The notes beneath the pieces are model-generated. The model was given only the letters and a program-made list of their open reading frames with translations, made no database searches and had not been told where the DNA came from. The position numbers were made by a program, and so were the translations under genes. Of a stretch of DNA of 45,185 nt, positions 27,362 to 36,606 are shown piece by piece (within the stretch, counting starts at the first letter, position 1; each line of letters opens with the position of its first letter). Source of the DNA: Eubacteriaceae bacterium (lineage in GTDB: Bacteria > Bacillota > Clostridia > Eubacteriales > Anaerofustaceae); contig WRIY01000019.1 of NCBI GenBank assembly GCA_009782515.1, positions 1-45,185 of the forward strand, written 5' to 3'.

Positions 27362-27483
27362 AAGATTTATTATACACTTGCTGCCTGTTCGCGCGCATAT
27401 AGAAAGCAAAAACCAGGCGATCAAACCCGCTTGGCTTTTATTTTTTGGCGCTGACTTGCCCTTTGGCCGCGCAAATTAAGGGC

Positions 27484-28407
27484 TCATAGCCCGCTGCCCG
27501 CGTTTGCTTTCGAGCAGGCTTTCAGGCATACAGAGCAAGCATTGTTAGCAGAAAATTCGCGCACGCATTTGTCTATGTCAACGGTAGTGTATCCATAATC
27601 GCGTTTTATGGGCTCTTCATAAAAAGCTCCGGCGGGGCATAACGAAGCGCATGCATTGCAGCTTGCGCACTTATCGCTCATCACCGCTTCATTGTTGGCA
27701 ACCGGAAGGTTTGAAATATTCGTTAATACTGCTGATATCCTCTGGCGGGGGCCGAGCTCAGGCGTTATAAGCATGCCATGCTTTCCAAGAGAGCCAAGGC
27801 CTGCCCTGCTGGCCAGTGGAGGGTATAGCGCAAGGCCTCCCATAGGGTGGCTTGCATGTGCAGCGAACCCCATTTGCCTTATCTTCTCTGTCAATTCATT
27901 CGTAATGGCGCCCAGCCTGTCGTAGGTTTCAAAGCTCATCTTGAATGTTTTGACACCGGGTGCAGCATTCACTGCTTCCTCATCCATTTCATAAAGCAGC
28001 ACTATTGCTTTGTCGAACAGGATTGCCCTGTCGCGGAAAATGAGATTGGCAGGCATGTCCGTAAATCCAATGATGCCGACGCCCTTTTGTGCGCAGAACA
28101 TGCGCAGCTCGCTTAGCTCTCCCGCTGCCAGGCTGTCTCGTGACGGCTTTGGCCTGTACGGCTGCAAGCTCTTCATTGAGCTTGCTGTTGCTGACAGCTG
28201 AAGCCTGCCAATTGCAGCTATCGACTTGAGCGTTAATGGAATCTCATAGCCTGAAGGGATTTTTTCTATTCGCGGCCAGGCCTTTACCGGCGAAGAGGCA
28301 TCTGCTTTTATAGCTCCCTCTTCGCTTGCTATAGCTTTCTCAAGCTCGTTCATCCTGGCGATATCGCTTGCAGTCTTCTTCGCGAGCAGCTTTTCAATAG
28401 CATTCAT
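27484..28407 (-). CDS. Iron-sulfur protein with QueG-like double [4Fe-4S] domain
   Basis: The protein has 307 residues. The C-terminus (about 245-303) carries CASCNACASLCP and then C...CSVCLKAC, enough for two [4Fe-4S] clusters. The preceding SRAGLGSLGKHGMLITPELGPRQR region matches the epoxyqueuosine reductase/reductive dehalogenase-like superfamily (GxxGLGxxGKNxxLIxPxxG). The second Cys cluster lacks the usual final Pro. I infer an oxidoreductase related to QueG but not QueG itself. GGAGGG precedes the ATG. Confidence 0.75.
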   Translation of the reverse strand: MNAIEKLLAKKTASDIARMNELEKAIASEEGAIKADASSPVKAWPRIEKIPSGYEIPLTLKSIAAIGRLQLSATASSMKSLQPYRPKPSRDSLAAGELSELRMFCAQKGVGIIGFTDMPANLIFRDRAILFDKAIVLLYEMDEEAVNAAPGVKTFKMSFETYDRLGAITNELTEKIRQMGFAAHASHPMGGLALYPPLASRAGLGSLGKHGMLITPELGPRQRISAVLTNISNLPVANNEAVMSDKCASCNACASLCPAGAFYEEPIKRDYGYTTVDIDKCVREFSANNACSVCLKACSKANAGSGL

Positions 28408-28448
28408 TTACTTGCCCTCCAAACTGGCAATATTTCTGAGCTAAGCCA

Positions 28449-29792
28449 TTATTCTTTCTTGAAAACATCAAGGCTGTGGTGCGTAATGCCGACCATGTCC
28501 TGGCGTTCGCAGGCTGAAAAATGGTAGCTCATATATAAAGCGAACTCATCCTCGCCCATCGCATCGATGGCATCGCGCATATAGTTGGCAAACAGATCGG
28601 TAGCTATATAGTGCAGCCTTTGCACCCTGTATTTGCTCATTAGCCGGTCTATGCCTTCTTTGCGGATTAGCTCAAACGCGTCTTCATGGGGAAGCGACAC
28701 TGTGTTAAAAGATAGCGGATCAATCTTGCCTCTGGCGATATATTCCGCAATGTCAAAAGCCTTTCTCTGAAAGCCGCTGAGCACAATGCTGGCATCGCTT
28801 ATGCAATACGCTGCAAAGACAATGCCGCCTTGTTTTGTTACGCGCAGCGCTTCTGACAGCGCTTTGTGCTTGTCCTCTTCAGTAAACAGATGGTAGAGCG
28901 GCCCTAACAGCAAAGTGATGTCAAAGGAATTGTCGCTAAAAATCCCCAGATCGATTGCATTTGCCTGTGACAGCGCTATATCCTGGCCATCTTTGATCTT
29001 TTCCTTAAACGAGTTGATATTGCTCTGAAACAGCTCTACTGCCTGAACGCTATAGCCAAGATCGGCAATCGCCCTGCTGTAGCGGCCTGTGCCTGCGCCT
29101 ATCTCCAATACCTGCGCGCCAGGGGCCAGATAGCGCTCAATATAGCGCATAGTGGTTAGGAACTCAACTTGCCCGTGATTGCCTTCCAGGCGCAGTTCCT
29201 CATCGGATGCGCTATAATAGCGGGCCAACAGGTTCACCGGGTTTTCGCTGCGCAGAAGTATATACTGTTTTGTGTCACGGCTTGTTTGCAGTTGCTGCGA
29301 AAAGTGCTTGCTTTGCCTGACAAAGCTAAAACCGCTTTTCTCGATTACGCGCTGCGAGCGCTTGTTATCCGGTGAATGGCTGCATGTAAAAGCTTCAATG
29401 CCAAGCGCATTGAAGCCATACTCGACTACAGCGCCTACAGCTTCAGGCATTATGCCTTGGCCCCAGTGCTCTTTTGAAAGCACATAGCCTATTTCCTTAA
29501 TAATAAGGTGGCTGTATTCGGCTGTTTCATTTGCCCATGAGCTATGAAGCCCAAGAGAGCCTACGGCCCTGCCATCGATGCAAATAGCCAGCACGCTCTT
29601 TTCGCTGATAAAGGTATTTAAAATGCTTTCAGTATCCTGTATTGTCTCGTGGTGCGGCCAGCCTGCCATTTCGCCAACCCCCGGCACAGATGCATAAGCA
29701 AAAAAATCCTCTAAATCCTCTGGCCTGAAAGGGCGCAGCGTTAAGCGCGGTGTTGATATAAGTACGCTTGAAATATCAATTATTGTATCCAT
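28449..29792 (-). CDS. GNAT acetyltransferase-SAM methyltransferase fusion
   Basis: The protein has 447 residues. Residues 1-180 form a RimJ/RimL-like GNAT domain (TPRLTLRPFRPEDLEDF, EHWGQGIMPEAV, PDNKRSQRVIEKSGF). Residues ~190-447 form a class I methyltransferase with SAM motif VLEIGAGTGRYS (228-239), LLGPLYHLF and EALRVTKQGG. ATG 29792 with AGAGG upstream starts the GNAT domain; a longer upstream frame looks non-coding. The two activities may modify the same small molecule or protein. No operon partner is obvious. No frameshift lies at the junction, so the fusion is genuine in this sequence. Confidence 0.85.
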   Translation of the reverse strand: MDTIIDISSVLISTPRLTLRPFRPEDLEDFFAYASVPGVGEMAGWPHHETIQDTESILNTFISEKSVLAICIDGRAVGSLGLHSSWANETAEYSHLIIKEIGYVLSKEHWGQGIMPEAVGAVVEYGFNALGIEAFTCSHSPDNKRSQRVIEKSGFSFVRQSKHFSQQLQTSRDTKQYILLRSENPVNLLARYYSASDEELRLEGNHGQVEFLTTMRYIERYLAPGAQVLEIGAGTGRYSRAIADLGYSVQAVELFQSNINSFKEKIKDGQDIALSQANAIDLGIFSDNSFDITLLLGPLYHLFTEEDKHKALSEALRVTKQGGIVFAAYCISDASIVLSGFQRKAFDIAEYIARGKIDPLSFNTVSLPHEDAFELIRKEGIDRLMSKYRVQRLHYIATDLFANYMRDAIDAMGEDEFALYMSYHFSACERQDMVGITHHSLDVFKKE

Positions 29793-30107
29793 AACCTCTG
29801 CTCTTTGCAGGCATGGCAAACTAGTTGGGCTGCCATGTCCCTGCGGTTTTATGTTTGTTTCCTGCCAAAGCAGGAAGCGCTTTGATCGGATCATAGCATT
29901 GCAGGGCGTATACAACAAGAGCAATGTAAATGAATGCCAAACACATCAGGCTATTGCCATGCTCTCGAGCGTGCTGCTTTGTGAATATGCCAATTTTGGC
30001 TTGGCTGGCAACTTGATCGCTCTCTAAACGAGCCGAATATTCTGAGCTGGTTTTTTATGCAGGCAATTAAGGCTATGCAAAGCTTTTATGAAAATCGCTT
30101 TCGATCG
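29793..30107. other. Intergenic stretch without a gene
   Basis: No coding frame with an SD and no recognisable RNA or repeat was seen between the fusion gene and the aspS terminator. Confidence 0.4.
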
Positions 30108-30136
30108 AAAAAAGCCGGGCAGGCCCTGCCCGGCTT
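30108..30136 (-). terminator. Terminator of the hisS-aspS operon
   Basis: On the minus strand AAGCCGGGCAG, a GGC loop and CTGCCCGGCTT form a perfect 11-pair stem. It continues into a T6 run, eight bases after the aspS stop. Confidence 0.92.
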
Positions 30137-30144
30137 ATAACAGT

Positions 30145-31938
30145 TTAGATTTCTTGAGGTTTTAGCTCGATTGCCAATTCGCTTAGCGCAAGCTCATCGG
30201 CCGGCGCCGGCGCTTTTGTAAACGGGCAGGCGTGGTTTTGGGTCTTTGGGAAGGCAATGACCTCCCTGATATTCTCTGTTTCTGCGAGTATCATTATAAC
30301 CCTGTCAAATCCGTAAGCAATGCCTCCATGGGGAGGGGCTCCGTATTGCAGTGCATTCAGCAGGAAGCCAAACTTCTCGCTGGCTTCGTCTTCGCTGAGC
30401 CCTATCGCGCTAAAAACTTCATTCTGAACGCTCTTGCTGTGGATTCTTATCGAGCCTCCGCCTATTTCAACTCCGTTTGCCACGATGTCATAAGCTTTGG
30501 CAAATACTTTGGAAGGATCGCTTTTGAGGTACTGCATGCACTCGTCTTTTGGCGAGGTGAAAGGGTGGTGCATTGCATCCCATCGATCTTCCTTCTCGTC
30601 ATACTCAAACATCGGGAAGTCTGTAATCCAAACGAGCTTATAGCGCTCAGCGCCCTCGTACAGATTAAGCGCATTGGCAAGCTTTAAGCGCAATGCCCCG
30701 AGAGAGGCAAAGACAATGCTGTCAGAATCGGCGACAGTAAAGATAATGTCTGAAGGCTCAGCTCCGGTTCTTTGCAATATCGCCTGCATCTCATTTTCTG
30801 TCAGGAATTTTGAGACAGGCGATTTCACTTCATCTTCTTCCACTTGAAACCATGCCAGGCCTTTTGCGCCATACGGCTTTACAAATTCAACCAGGCTGTC
30901 AAGGTCGCGCCTGCTGAGGATGCTGTTTGCGCCTTTGGCGCAAAGGGCTCTGACGCTTCCTGTTTTTGCTGCATTGGCGTATACATTGAAGCTTGAGTTT
31001 GCAACAATGTCTGTCAGGTCGACAAGCTCGAGCCCAAAGCGCAAGTCCGGCTTGTCTGAGCCAAAGCGCTCCATGGCCTCAGTGTAGGCCATGCGCGGGA
31101 TTTCGCCTACTTCAAATCCGGCGCCCTGCCTGAAAAGCTCCCTGATAAATGGCTCGTTAATTGCAATAACGTCGTTTTCGTCAACAAAGCTCATCTCAAT
31201 GTCTATTTGGGTAAATTCCGGCTGGCGGTCAACCCTGAGGTCTTCATCCCTGAAGCAGCGGGCAATTTGAAAATACCTGTCCAGGCCTGCTACCATTAAG
31301 GTCTGCTTAAACAGCTGCGGCGACTGGGCCAGGGCGAAAAAACTGCCCTTTTGCATGCGCGAGGGCACCAGGAAATCCCTTGCGCCTTCCGGAGTCGGCT
31401 TGGTCATATAGGGGGTTTCTATCTCTATAAAGCCGTTGTCAGAGAAGTAATCGCGGGTAAGGCGCGCCATTTGGGATCTGAGCATAAGCTTTGATTGCAT
31501 GCCTGGCTTTCTGAGATCCAAAAATCGGTACTCAAGGCGCAGGCTTTCATTTGCTGTGTCATCGTCATCAACGTATATAGGCGGCGTCAGGGAAGTGTCC
31601 AAAATAGTTATAGACGAAGCGTATATCTCTATTGTCCCGGTTGGAATAGCCTCGTTAACCGTCTCCAGGCTGCGCATTATTACTTCGCCTTCAACCCGAA
31701 GCACATATTCGTTTCTGGCTTTGTCAGCGCTCTCAAATACTCCGGCATTTGACTCTGCATTTGCCACTACCTGAATAATGCCGGTTCTGTCCCTTAAATG
31801 AAGGAACAATACTCCGCCCAGGTCCCTTCTGGCTGATACCCAGCCACAGACTGTAACGGCAGTGCCTACATCCGATTCAGCTAAAAGTCCGCACATGTGG
31901 GTTCTATATGATGTTTTGTAAAAACTTACTTCTCCCAT
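30145..31938 (-). CDS. aspS: Aspartyl-tRNA synthetase
   Basis: The 597-residue class II synthetase has an N-terminal OB fold for anticodon binding (VCGWVSARRDLGGVLFLHLRD), motif 2 FRDEDLRVDRQPEFTQIDIEMSF and a GAD insertion domain. C-terminal motif 3 is GIAYGFDRVIMIL. Length and order are typical of bacterial AspRS. Its start overlaps hisS by 13 bases, so the two are translated from one message. Discriminating versus non-discriminating specificity cannot be decided here. Confidence 0.96.
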   Translation of the reverse strand: MGEVSFYKTSYRTHMCGLLAESDVGTAVTVCGWVSARRDLGGVLFLHLRDRTGIIQVVANAESNAGVFESADKARNEYVLRVEGEVIMRSLETVNEAIPTGTIEIYASSITILDTSLTPPIYVDDDDTANESLRLEYRFLDLRKPGMQSKLMLRSQMARLTRDYFSDNGFIEIETPYMTKPTPEGARDFLVPSRMQKGSFFALAQSPQLFKQTLMVAGLDRYFQIARCFRDEDLRVDRQPEFTQIDIEMSFVDENDVIAINEPFIRELFRQGAGFEVGEIPRMAYTEAMERFGSDKPDLRFGLELVDLTDIVANSSFNVYANAAKTGSVRALCAKGANSILSRRDLDSLVEFVKPYGAKGLAWFQVEEDEVKSPVSKFLTENEMQAILQRTGAEPSDIIFTVADSDSIVFASLGALRLKLANALNLYEGAERYKLVWITDFPMFEYDEKEDRWDAMHHPFTSPKDECMQYLKSDPSKVFAKAYDIVANGVEIGGGSIRIHSKSVQNEVFSAIGLSEDEASEKFGFLLNALQYGAPPHGGIAYGFDRVIMILAETENIREVIAFPKTQNHACPFTKAPAPADELALSELAIELKPQEI

Positions 31939-33170
31939 ATCTTCTCTAAGTCGACAATGGCTATGTCGAATTGCTCCTTTGTAAGCATATTTCTTATTGT
32001 CATGCTGTTTGCCTTAAGAGTCTCTTCTGTAAGTATGGCCACATACACAGATCCGATCTTGTCTGCAAATTTCATTTGCGCCTTAAGGCTTCTTTGCATG
32101 GTGTCTGTCTGTACTGTTTTGCCAAGGCTTCTCGCTTTTGCTGCAAGCTTAAAGGATACGAGCCTTGCTTCGTCAGTTGTCGGGGCAAAGTATATATCGG
32201 TATAGCGCTCGTTTGCGCTTAAATCTGCAAGCAGCAGCAGCCTTTCTATGCCCAGGCCAAAGCCTATGCCCGGCGCTGGCGGGCCTCCAAGCGATTCAGA
32301 CAGGCCGTCATACCTGCCGCCGGCGCATACAGCGCTTTGAGATCCCAGCTTGTCTGTTTTAAATTCAAATGCTGTCTTTGTATAGTAGTCCAGCCCGCGA
32401 ACGATTTTCGGGTCTACAGTGTACTCAACGCTTGAGGCAGCAAGGTATTCTGCAAGCTTTTCAAAGTGCGATTCGCACTCGCTGCACAGGTAGTCAAGCA
32501 TCACAGGGGCATTCTGTGTAAGCTTCTGGCAGTTTTCATTCTTGCAGTCAAGCACCCTCATGGGGTTCTTGCCAAGGCGGGACTTGCAGTCTTCGCAAAG
32601 ATCGCCTATATGCTGGCTTAAAAATGCCCTGAGCGTATCATAGTAGCTCTCCCTGCATTTTGGGCATCCGACAGAATTTATATACAGTGTTACCGAGTCT
32701 ATCTTAAAAGCATCAAAAACAGCCTTGCCCAGCATAATTATCTCAGCGTCCATAGACGGATCGTATGAGCCTATGCCTTCAGCGCCAAATTGGTGGAATT
32801 GGCGGTAGCGGCCTTTTTGGGGGTTTTCTGCCCTGAAGGTAGGGTTGAGGTAATAAAGTTTTACTGGCTGGGCATCGCTGTGCATGCCATTTTCAATATA
32901 GCTTCTTATTACCGGAGCTGTGCCTTCAGGCCGTAGCGTCAGCGACTCTTTGCCTCTATGCAAGAAGGTGTACATCTCTTTGGTGACAATGTCAGTTGAT
33001 TCCCCTACACCTCTTGCAAAGAGGTTGGTATCCTCGAACATTGGAGTCCTAATCTCTTCATAGCCGAATGAAGCGGCTATGGCTGCAAGCTTTTCTTCCG
33101 TTTGCCTCCATATTGGCGTCTGTGAAGGCAAGATATCGTTTGTGCCTTTTGGGGCTGTAAAATTTGGCAT
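31926..33170 (-). CDS. hisS: Histidyl-tRNA synthetase
   Basis: The 414-residue class II synthetase has PKGTNDILP at the start, motif 2 FRAENPQKGRYRQFHQFGAE, the histidine-A loop VRGLDYYTKTAFEF and motif 3 GIGFGLGIERLL. A Cys cluster near 168-205 (CPKCRESY, CEDC) is present, as in some bacterial HisRS. GGGAGG precedes the ATG. It is expressed from the promoter at 33273-33301 through a leader with an intrinsic terminator. Confidence 0.96.
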   Translation of the reverse strand: MPNFTAPKGTNDILPSQTPIWRQTEEKLAAIAASFGYEEIRTPMFEDTNLFARGVGESTDIVTKEMYTFLHRGKESLTLRPEGTAPVIRSYIENGMHSDAQPVKLYYLNPTFRAENPQKGRYRQFHQFGAEGIGSYDPSMDAEIIMLGKAVFDAFKIDSVTLYINSVGCPKCRESYYDTLRAFLSQHIGDLCEDCKSRLGKNPMRVLDCKNENCQKLTQNAPVMLDYLCSECESHFEKLAEYLAASSVEYTVDPKIVRGLDYYTKTAFEFKTDKLGSQSAVCAGGRYDGLSESLGGPPAPGIGFGLGIERLLLLADLSANERYTDIYFAPTTDEARLVSFKLAAKARSLGKTVQTDTMQRSLKAQMKFADKIGSVYVAILTEETLKANSMTIRNMLTKEQFDIAIVDLEKIWEK

Positions 33171-33190
33171 GGTTCCTCCCGGCTATACGC

Positions 33191-33216
33191 AAAAAAGGCA
33201 TGAACAGCCTCATGCC
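33191..33216 (-). terminator. Intrinsic terminator inside the hisS leader (attenuator candidate)
   Basis: Minus strand: GGCATGA, loop GGCTGT and TCATGCC form a perfect seven-pair stem followed by T6. It lies between the mapped promoter and the hisS SD, about 10 bases before the SD. An upstream GCGTGA (about 33247-33252) could pair with TCATGC of the terminator 3' arm as a competing structure. No T-box sequence is present. Confidence 0.75.
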
Positions 33217-33704
33217 AAAATGCATTTCGATAAATTATTATCGCCTCACGCTTATGCTAGCTGCGTTAAACTATTATATGCCCAGGCTTGCAGGTAGTCA
33301 ACATGCATTTTCGGCATTTTTGTGCATAATGCAAAAAATAGCAGCGAAAAAGCAAACACTGCTGCTTTGGCAGCAAGATCGAGCCTTGCAATGCGGCTTA
33401 CGCAGCATTTGCCAGGCCGGCACAAAATTGCCCAGGCTGTAAATTCGCCGGGCCAGTGCAGCACAAGAAGGCGAATGGAGCTTTAAATTATAATATATGG
33501 CTTGCGGCTGCAGAGCATATGGCAGGCAAGGCCCGGCCGGCGCTATTGATCCCGCATAGCTGCATTGCCGGCCAAAATAAATCGGCAAAAGGCCTGTTTG
33601 CGGTTTGCAAGCATTCTATAGCATGCTAAAATAACTAACGCCATTAGATTCACAGCAGCAAATGGTATATTATCTATGTGGAATTTTAGCGCTATGGAGG
33701 CCAA
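33217..33704. other. Divergent intergenic region between hisS and the lipoate ligase
   Basis: It contains the hisS promoter and leader. The remainder (about 33302-33704) shows no gene, no T-box and no clear riboswitch. Confidence 0.4.
33273..33301 (-). promoter_or_regulatory. Sigma-A promoter of hisS-aspS
   Basis: Minus strand: TTGACT (33301-33296), a 17-base spacer and TATAAT (33278-33273). The transcript would start near 33266, giving a leader of about 95 bases that contains the terminator hairpin. Confidence 0.8.
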
Positions 33705-34679
33705 ATGCAGTTTTTGCACACAGACTGGGACATCCCCTACTACAATATGGCACTTGAAGATTATTTAATGAATGAGCCTGACAGCGGCGATTTCATCTTC
33801 TTTTATATACACAAGCCTTCTGTCATGGTTGGAAGCCACCAAAACACCTACAATGAAATAAATTACCCTTATATTGAAAAGAACGGCATTTATGTCGCCC
33901 GGCGAATAAGCGGCGGGGGCGCTGTCTACCATGATTACGGCAACCTTAACTATTCGTATATTGTTTCAGGCAATAATAGGCAAGGCATTGACTTTGAGCC
34001 TTTTACATCGCCTATAATAAACGCCCTTAGAGGCCTTGGAGTAAATGCTGAGCTTTCAGGCCGCAACGATATGCTTGTCGGATCAAAGAAGTTTTCCGGC
34101 AACGCGCAGTATATAAAAAAAGATCGTGTCCTGTCGCATGGAACTTTGATGTTTGATGTCAGCATAGAAAACATGGTTTCAGCGCTAAACCCCGATGCTG
34201 AGAAATTTAAGGGCAAGGCGATCGCTTCAGTCAGGAGCAGGGTTGCCAACTTAAAGGGCTACATTTCACAAGAGATCGATATTTATGAATTTAAGGCCTA
34301 TCTTGCAAGCTTTCTTATCGCAGAGTCAAACGCACAGCAAAGAAAGCTTACCCGGGCTGAAACCGATGCTGTTGAGAAATCTGTTGCTGAAAAGTTTTCA
34401 ACCTGGGAGCACAACTTTGGCCAGTCCCCAAGTTTTGCCGTAAACAAAAAAATGCGCTTTGGCGCAGGCACTATAAGCGTAGGCATAAATGCCGAAGGCG
34501 GGGTTATTTCATCGTGCAAGTTTAGCGGCGACTTTTTTTCTGACAGGCCTGTAGCCGAGCTTGAGAGCCTGCTTGCCGGCATGGAACTCAGGTATGGGGC
34601 CATTGAGGCTATTGCGCCTGCCTTAATTCCTATCGCCGGCTTAAGCCCAAAAGAGCTTGCCGAGCTGCTACTTAGTTAG
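33705..34679 (+). CDS. lplA: Lipoate-protein ligase A family
   Basis: The 324-residue protein has the lipoate-binding motif RRISGGGAVYHDYGNLNYS near residues 65-83, SGRNDMLVGSKKFSGNAQ with the catalytic-type Lys near 128, and a C-terminal accessory domain. It activates lipoate and transfers it to lipoyl domains such as GcvH or E2 subunits. TGGAGG precedes the ATG. No lipoylated partner or lipoate transporter gene lies nearby. It overlaps the convergent next gene by 12 bases. Confidence 0.93.
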   Translation: MQFLHTDWDIPYYNMALEDYLMNEPDSGDFIFFYIHKPSVMVGSHQNTYNEINYPYIEKNGIYVARRISGGGAVYHDYGNLNYSYIVSGNNRQGIDFEPFTSPIINALRGLGVNAELSGRNDMLVGSKKFSGNAQYIKKDRVLSHGTLMFDVSIENMVSALNPDAEKFKGKAIASVRSRVANLKGYISQEIDIYEFKAYLASFLIAESNAQQRKLTRAETDAVEKSVAEKFSTWEHNFGQSPSFAVNKKMRFGAGTISVGINAEGGVISSCKFSGDFFSDRPVAELESLLAGMELRYGAIEAIAPALIPIAGLSPKELAELLLS

Positions 34680-35159
34680 CTTTGAGCCTTCAAGCCAGCT
34701 TTTTTTTGATCTCTCCATTTCCTCGCTTAAGAGCACGAAAGACTCCGGATCAAAAAAATGGCATATATAAACTTTTTTCTTGCTGTTGTAGCTGTCGTCC
34801 AGGCCATGGCACTCTATCAGGAACCTTGTTCTCGGCATGAAGAAAAATGCATATGAGGTTTCCTGGGCTTTGACGCTGTATCTGGCATAGCGCAGGTATG
34901 CATACGTGATGCCGCCTCGCCTGAGGCGAAGGCCGTTGGGGCGTGTTTCAATGGTTACATAAAAGAAGTTCAAAAATGACACTGTAAACAACGCAATAAA
35001 GGCGCCGCATATCAGTATGATTGAGCGCTTGTCCAAGCTTTCTGGCGTATATTGAGAGACATTCTTCAGCACCATGTACATACTTGAAAAAATAAAGGGA
35101 GTATATCCCATTAGCGCCAGCAATGTTTTTACGATGTCACTTTTAAAAGTATGCATCAT
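34668..35159 (-). CDS. Small two-span membrane protein, unknown function
   Basis: The product has 163 residues, with two hydrophobic segments (about 10-30 and 45-70). A ~95-residue soluble part follows (RPNGLRLRRGGITYAYLRYA, FFMPRTRFLIECHG) that resembles bacterial PH-like YcxB/YdbT-type domains in its arrangement; this is an inference. GGAG lies four bases before the ATG. It is convergent with and overlaps lplA. Confidence 0.65.
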   Translation of the reverse strand: MMHTFKSDIVKTLLALMGYTPFIFSSMYMVLKNVSQYTPESLDKRSIILICGAFIALFTVSFLNFFYVTIETRPNGLRLRRGGITYAYLRYARYSVKAQETSYAFFFMPRTRFLIECHGLDDSYNSKKKVYICHFFDPESFVLLSEEMERSKKSWLEGSKLTK

Positions 35160-35801
35160 TAGCTCCAGATATTATCTTACCATAATTATCTCGCCCAGAT
35201 CAATTTCGTGGCTGTTCCTGCAATAGGGCGGATTCCTGCATTATTGCGCTTTTCAAGCCACGCAAAGCTTCTTTGCAATTCGGGCCTAGGGCGCATTTGG
35301 CATTATGCGCATTCTTTCACAGCCGATATTTTTTACATGGCTTTTGCCATATGCTTTGCTGGAATTTTGCGCCTTGTATATAAATGAATTATAATCCAAC
35401 ATTAAAAGCGCCGCAACAAAAATCCATGCGGCTTATAGGTTTTTGAAATATGATGGTGATTTTATAGTTAATTTTGGACAAATATATTCTATATTGAATA
35501 TTTAAATAGAATTAATTGTGTATTTTACGTGCTAATCGATTGTTAATGCACATGCATATATTTCATAGATTCTTGCAAAAACTCATCTTCAGCCGGTATT
35601 GCATAATAAAAGCGCATATGCTAACCCATATTTTTAAAAAAGCATGCACATTTTTCTAGGTTGTGCACTATATATAATGAAAGCCTTCACAGATTTCTAC
35701 ATTGATTATTATCAAAAATTGTGGAGAATGCTGTCAATAATGCCATGGACAATTAAATTTGTGTTACAATAAGCCAGGTATTAATTAGAAGGAGAATGGG
35801 A
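35160..35801. other. AT-rich intergenic stretch
   Basis: No gene was found in about 640 bases. A TACAAT at 35765-35770 may be the -10 of the SH3-protein gene, but no good -35 precedes it. The high AT content from 35440 to 35760 could hold regulatory or curved DNA. I see no defined repeat. Confidence 0.35.
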
Positions 35802-36491
35802 TTGAAAATGAGAAAAATTGCAATAGCATTATCATTAGCGCTAGTTCTCGCATGCCTGCCCGCCAATGCTGTCAGCGCTAAACCAAGCAACTACAGCTTC
35901 GCTGGGTATGCAACCAACCTTGGAGGCGATGTGCTCAACGTCAGGAAAGGGCCGTCAACTTCAAACCAGGTAATCTTTAGGATTACAGATTGCAGGGTGG
36001 TCGCTGTTATATCAAAAACAGGCGATTGGCTGTATGTAGAATACCTCCCGGACCAATACGGCTATATACACTCAGATTATATCAGCTCAATACCGTCAAC
36101 AACCGGAGTTGTTGATGTAGACACCAGAGTCAACTTCAGAATGGGGCCTTCAACATCGAATGCTGTTATAGCGCTTTTAAATAATGGAGATCCCCTCAGG
36201 ATCTTTGGCATGACAGGCGACTGGTTTATGTGCCTTGCCAATGGATGCCAGATAGGGTTTATCCACAAAGACTATGTGAGCTGTTCAGTGCCGTCAGCAA
36301 ACTTTTTGAAAGTAAATGTTGACACATCACTGGCCGTGAGGCCAAGGCCAACAACCTCAGCTACGTCGTTTGCCCTCCTCAAAAATGGCACAACCGTTAT
36401 TTCAACCGGATCAAGCGGGGCTTGGAGGCACATTATCCACCCCTCAAGCGAAGCGTACTACGGCTGGTCGCATTCAGACTACCTTAAGTAG
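35802..36491 (+). CDS. Secreted protein with three SH3-like domains
   Basis: The protein has about 229 residues. TTG 35802 is preferred because GGAG lies seven bases upstream; the ATG at 35796 sits almost on the SD and ATG 35808 is too far. A signal peptide (MRKIAIALSLALVLACLPANAVSA) is followed by three bacterial SH3 repeats. Each has (V/L)NVR or similar near its start, GPSTSN in the first two, G-D/AW and a final G(Y/F/W)(I)H.DY (YIHSDY, FIHKDY, WSHSDY). Such domains bind peptidoglycan. There is no catalytic domain, so it may be a wall-binding or signalling protein. Confidence 0.85.
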   Translation: MKMRKIAIALSLALVLACLPANAVSAKPSNYSFAGYATNLGGDVLNVRKGPSTSNQVIFRITDCRVVAVISKTGDWLYVEYLPDQYGYIHSDYISSIPSTTGVVDVDTRVNFRMGPSTSNAVIALLNNGDPLRIFGMTGDWFMCLANGCQIGFIHKDYVSCSVPSANFLKVNVDTSLAVRPRPTTSATSFALLKNGTTVISTGSSGAWRHIIHPSSEAYYGWSHSDYLK

Positions 36492-36506
36492 CCCGCAATA
36501 AATAAA

Positions 36507-36554
36507 AGAGGCTGCTGTGAATCTAACGCTATAGATTCCATCAGCCTCTTTTTT
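36507..36554. terminator. Terminator after the SH3 protein gene
   Basis: AGAGGCTG/CAGCCTCT outer stem and GAATCT/AGATTC inner stem are followed by T6. The same architecture and the string GATTCCATCAGCCT recur at 40661-40699. It can serve both converging genes. Confidence 0.85.
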
Positions 36555-36606
36555 GTATCAATGCAATATTCAGGGCGCAAAAACATTCGCCGGACTTTTT
36601 TTGTTT

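Noticed and set aside
33302-33540. Possible T-box riboswitch upstream of hisS
   Set aside because: I read the whole region on the minus strand and found no TGGNACC or stem I landmarks; the best promoter also leaves too short a leader.
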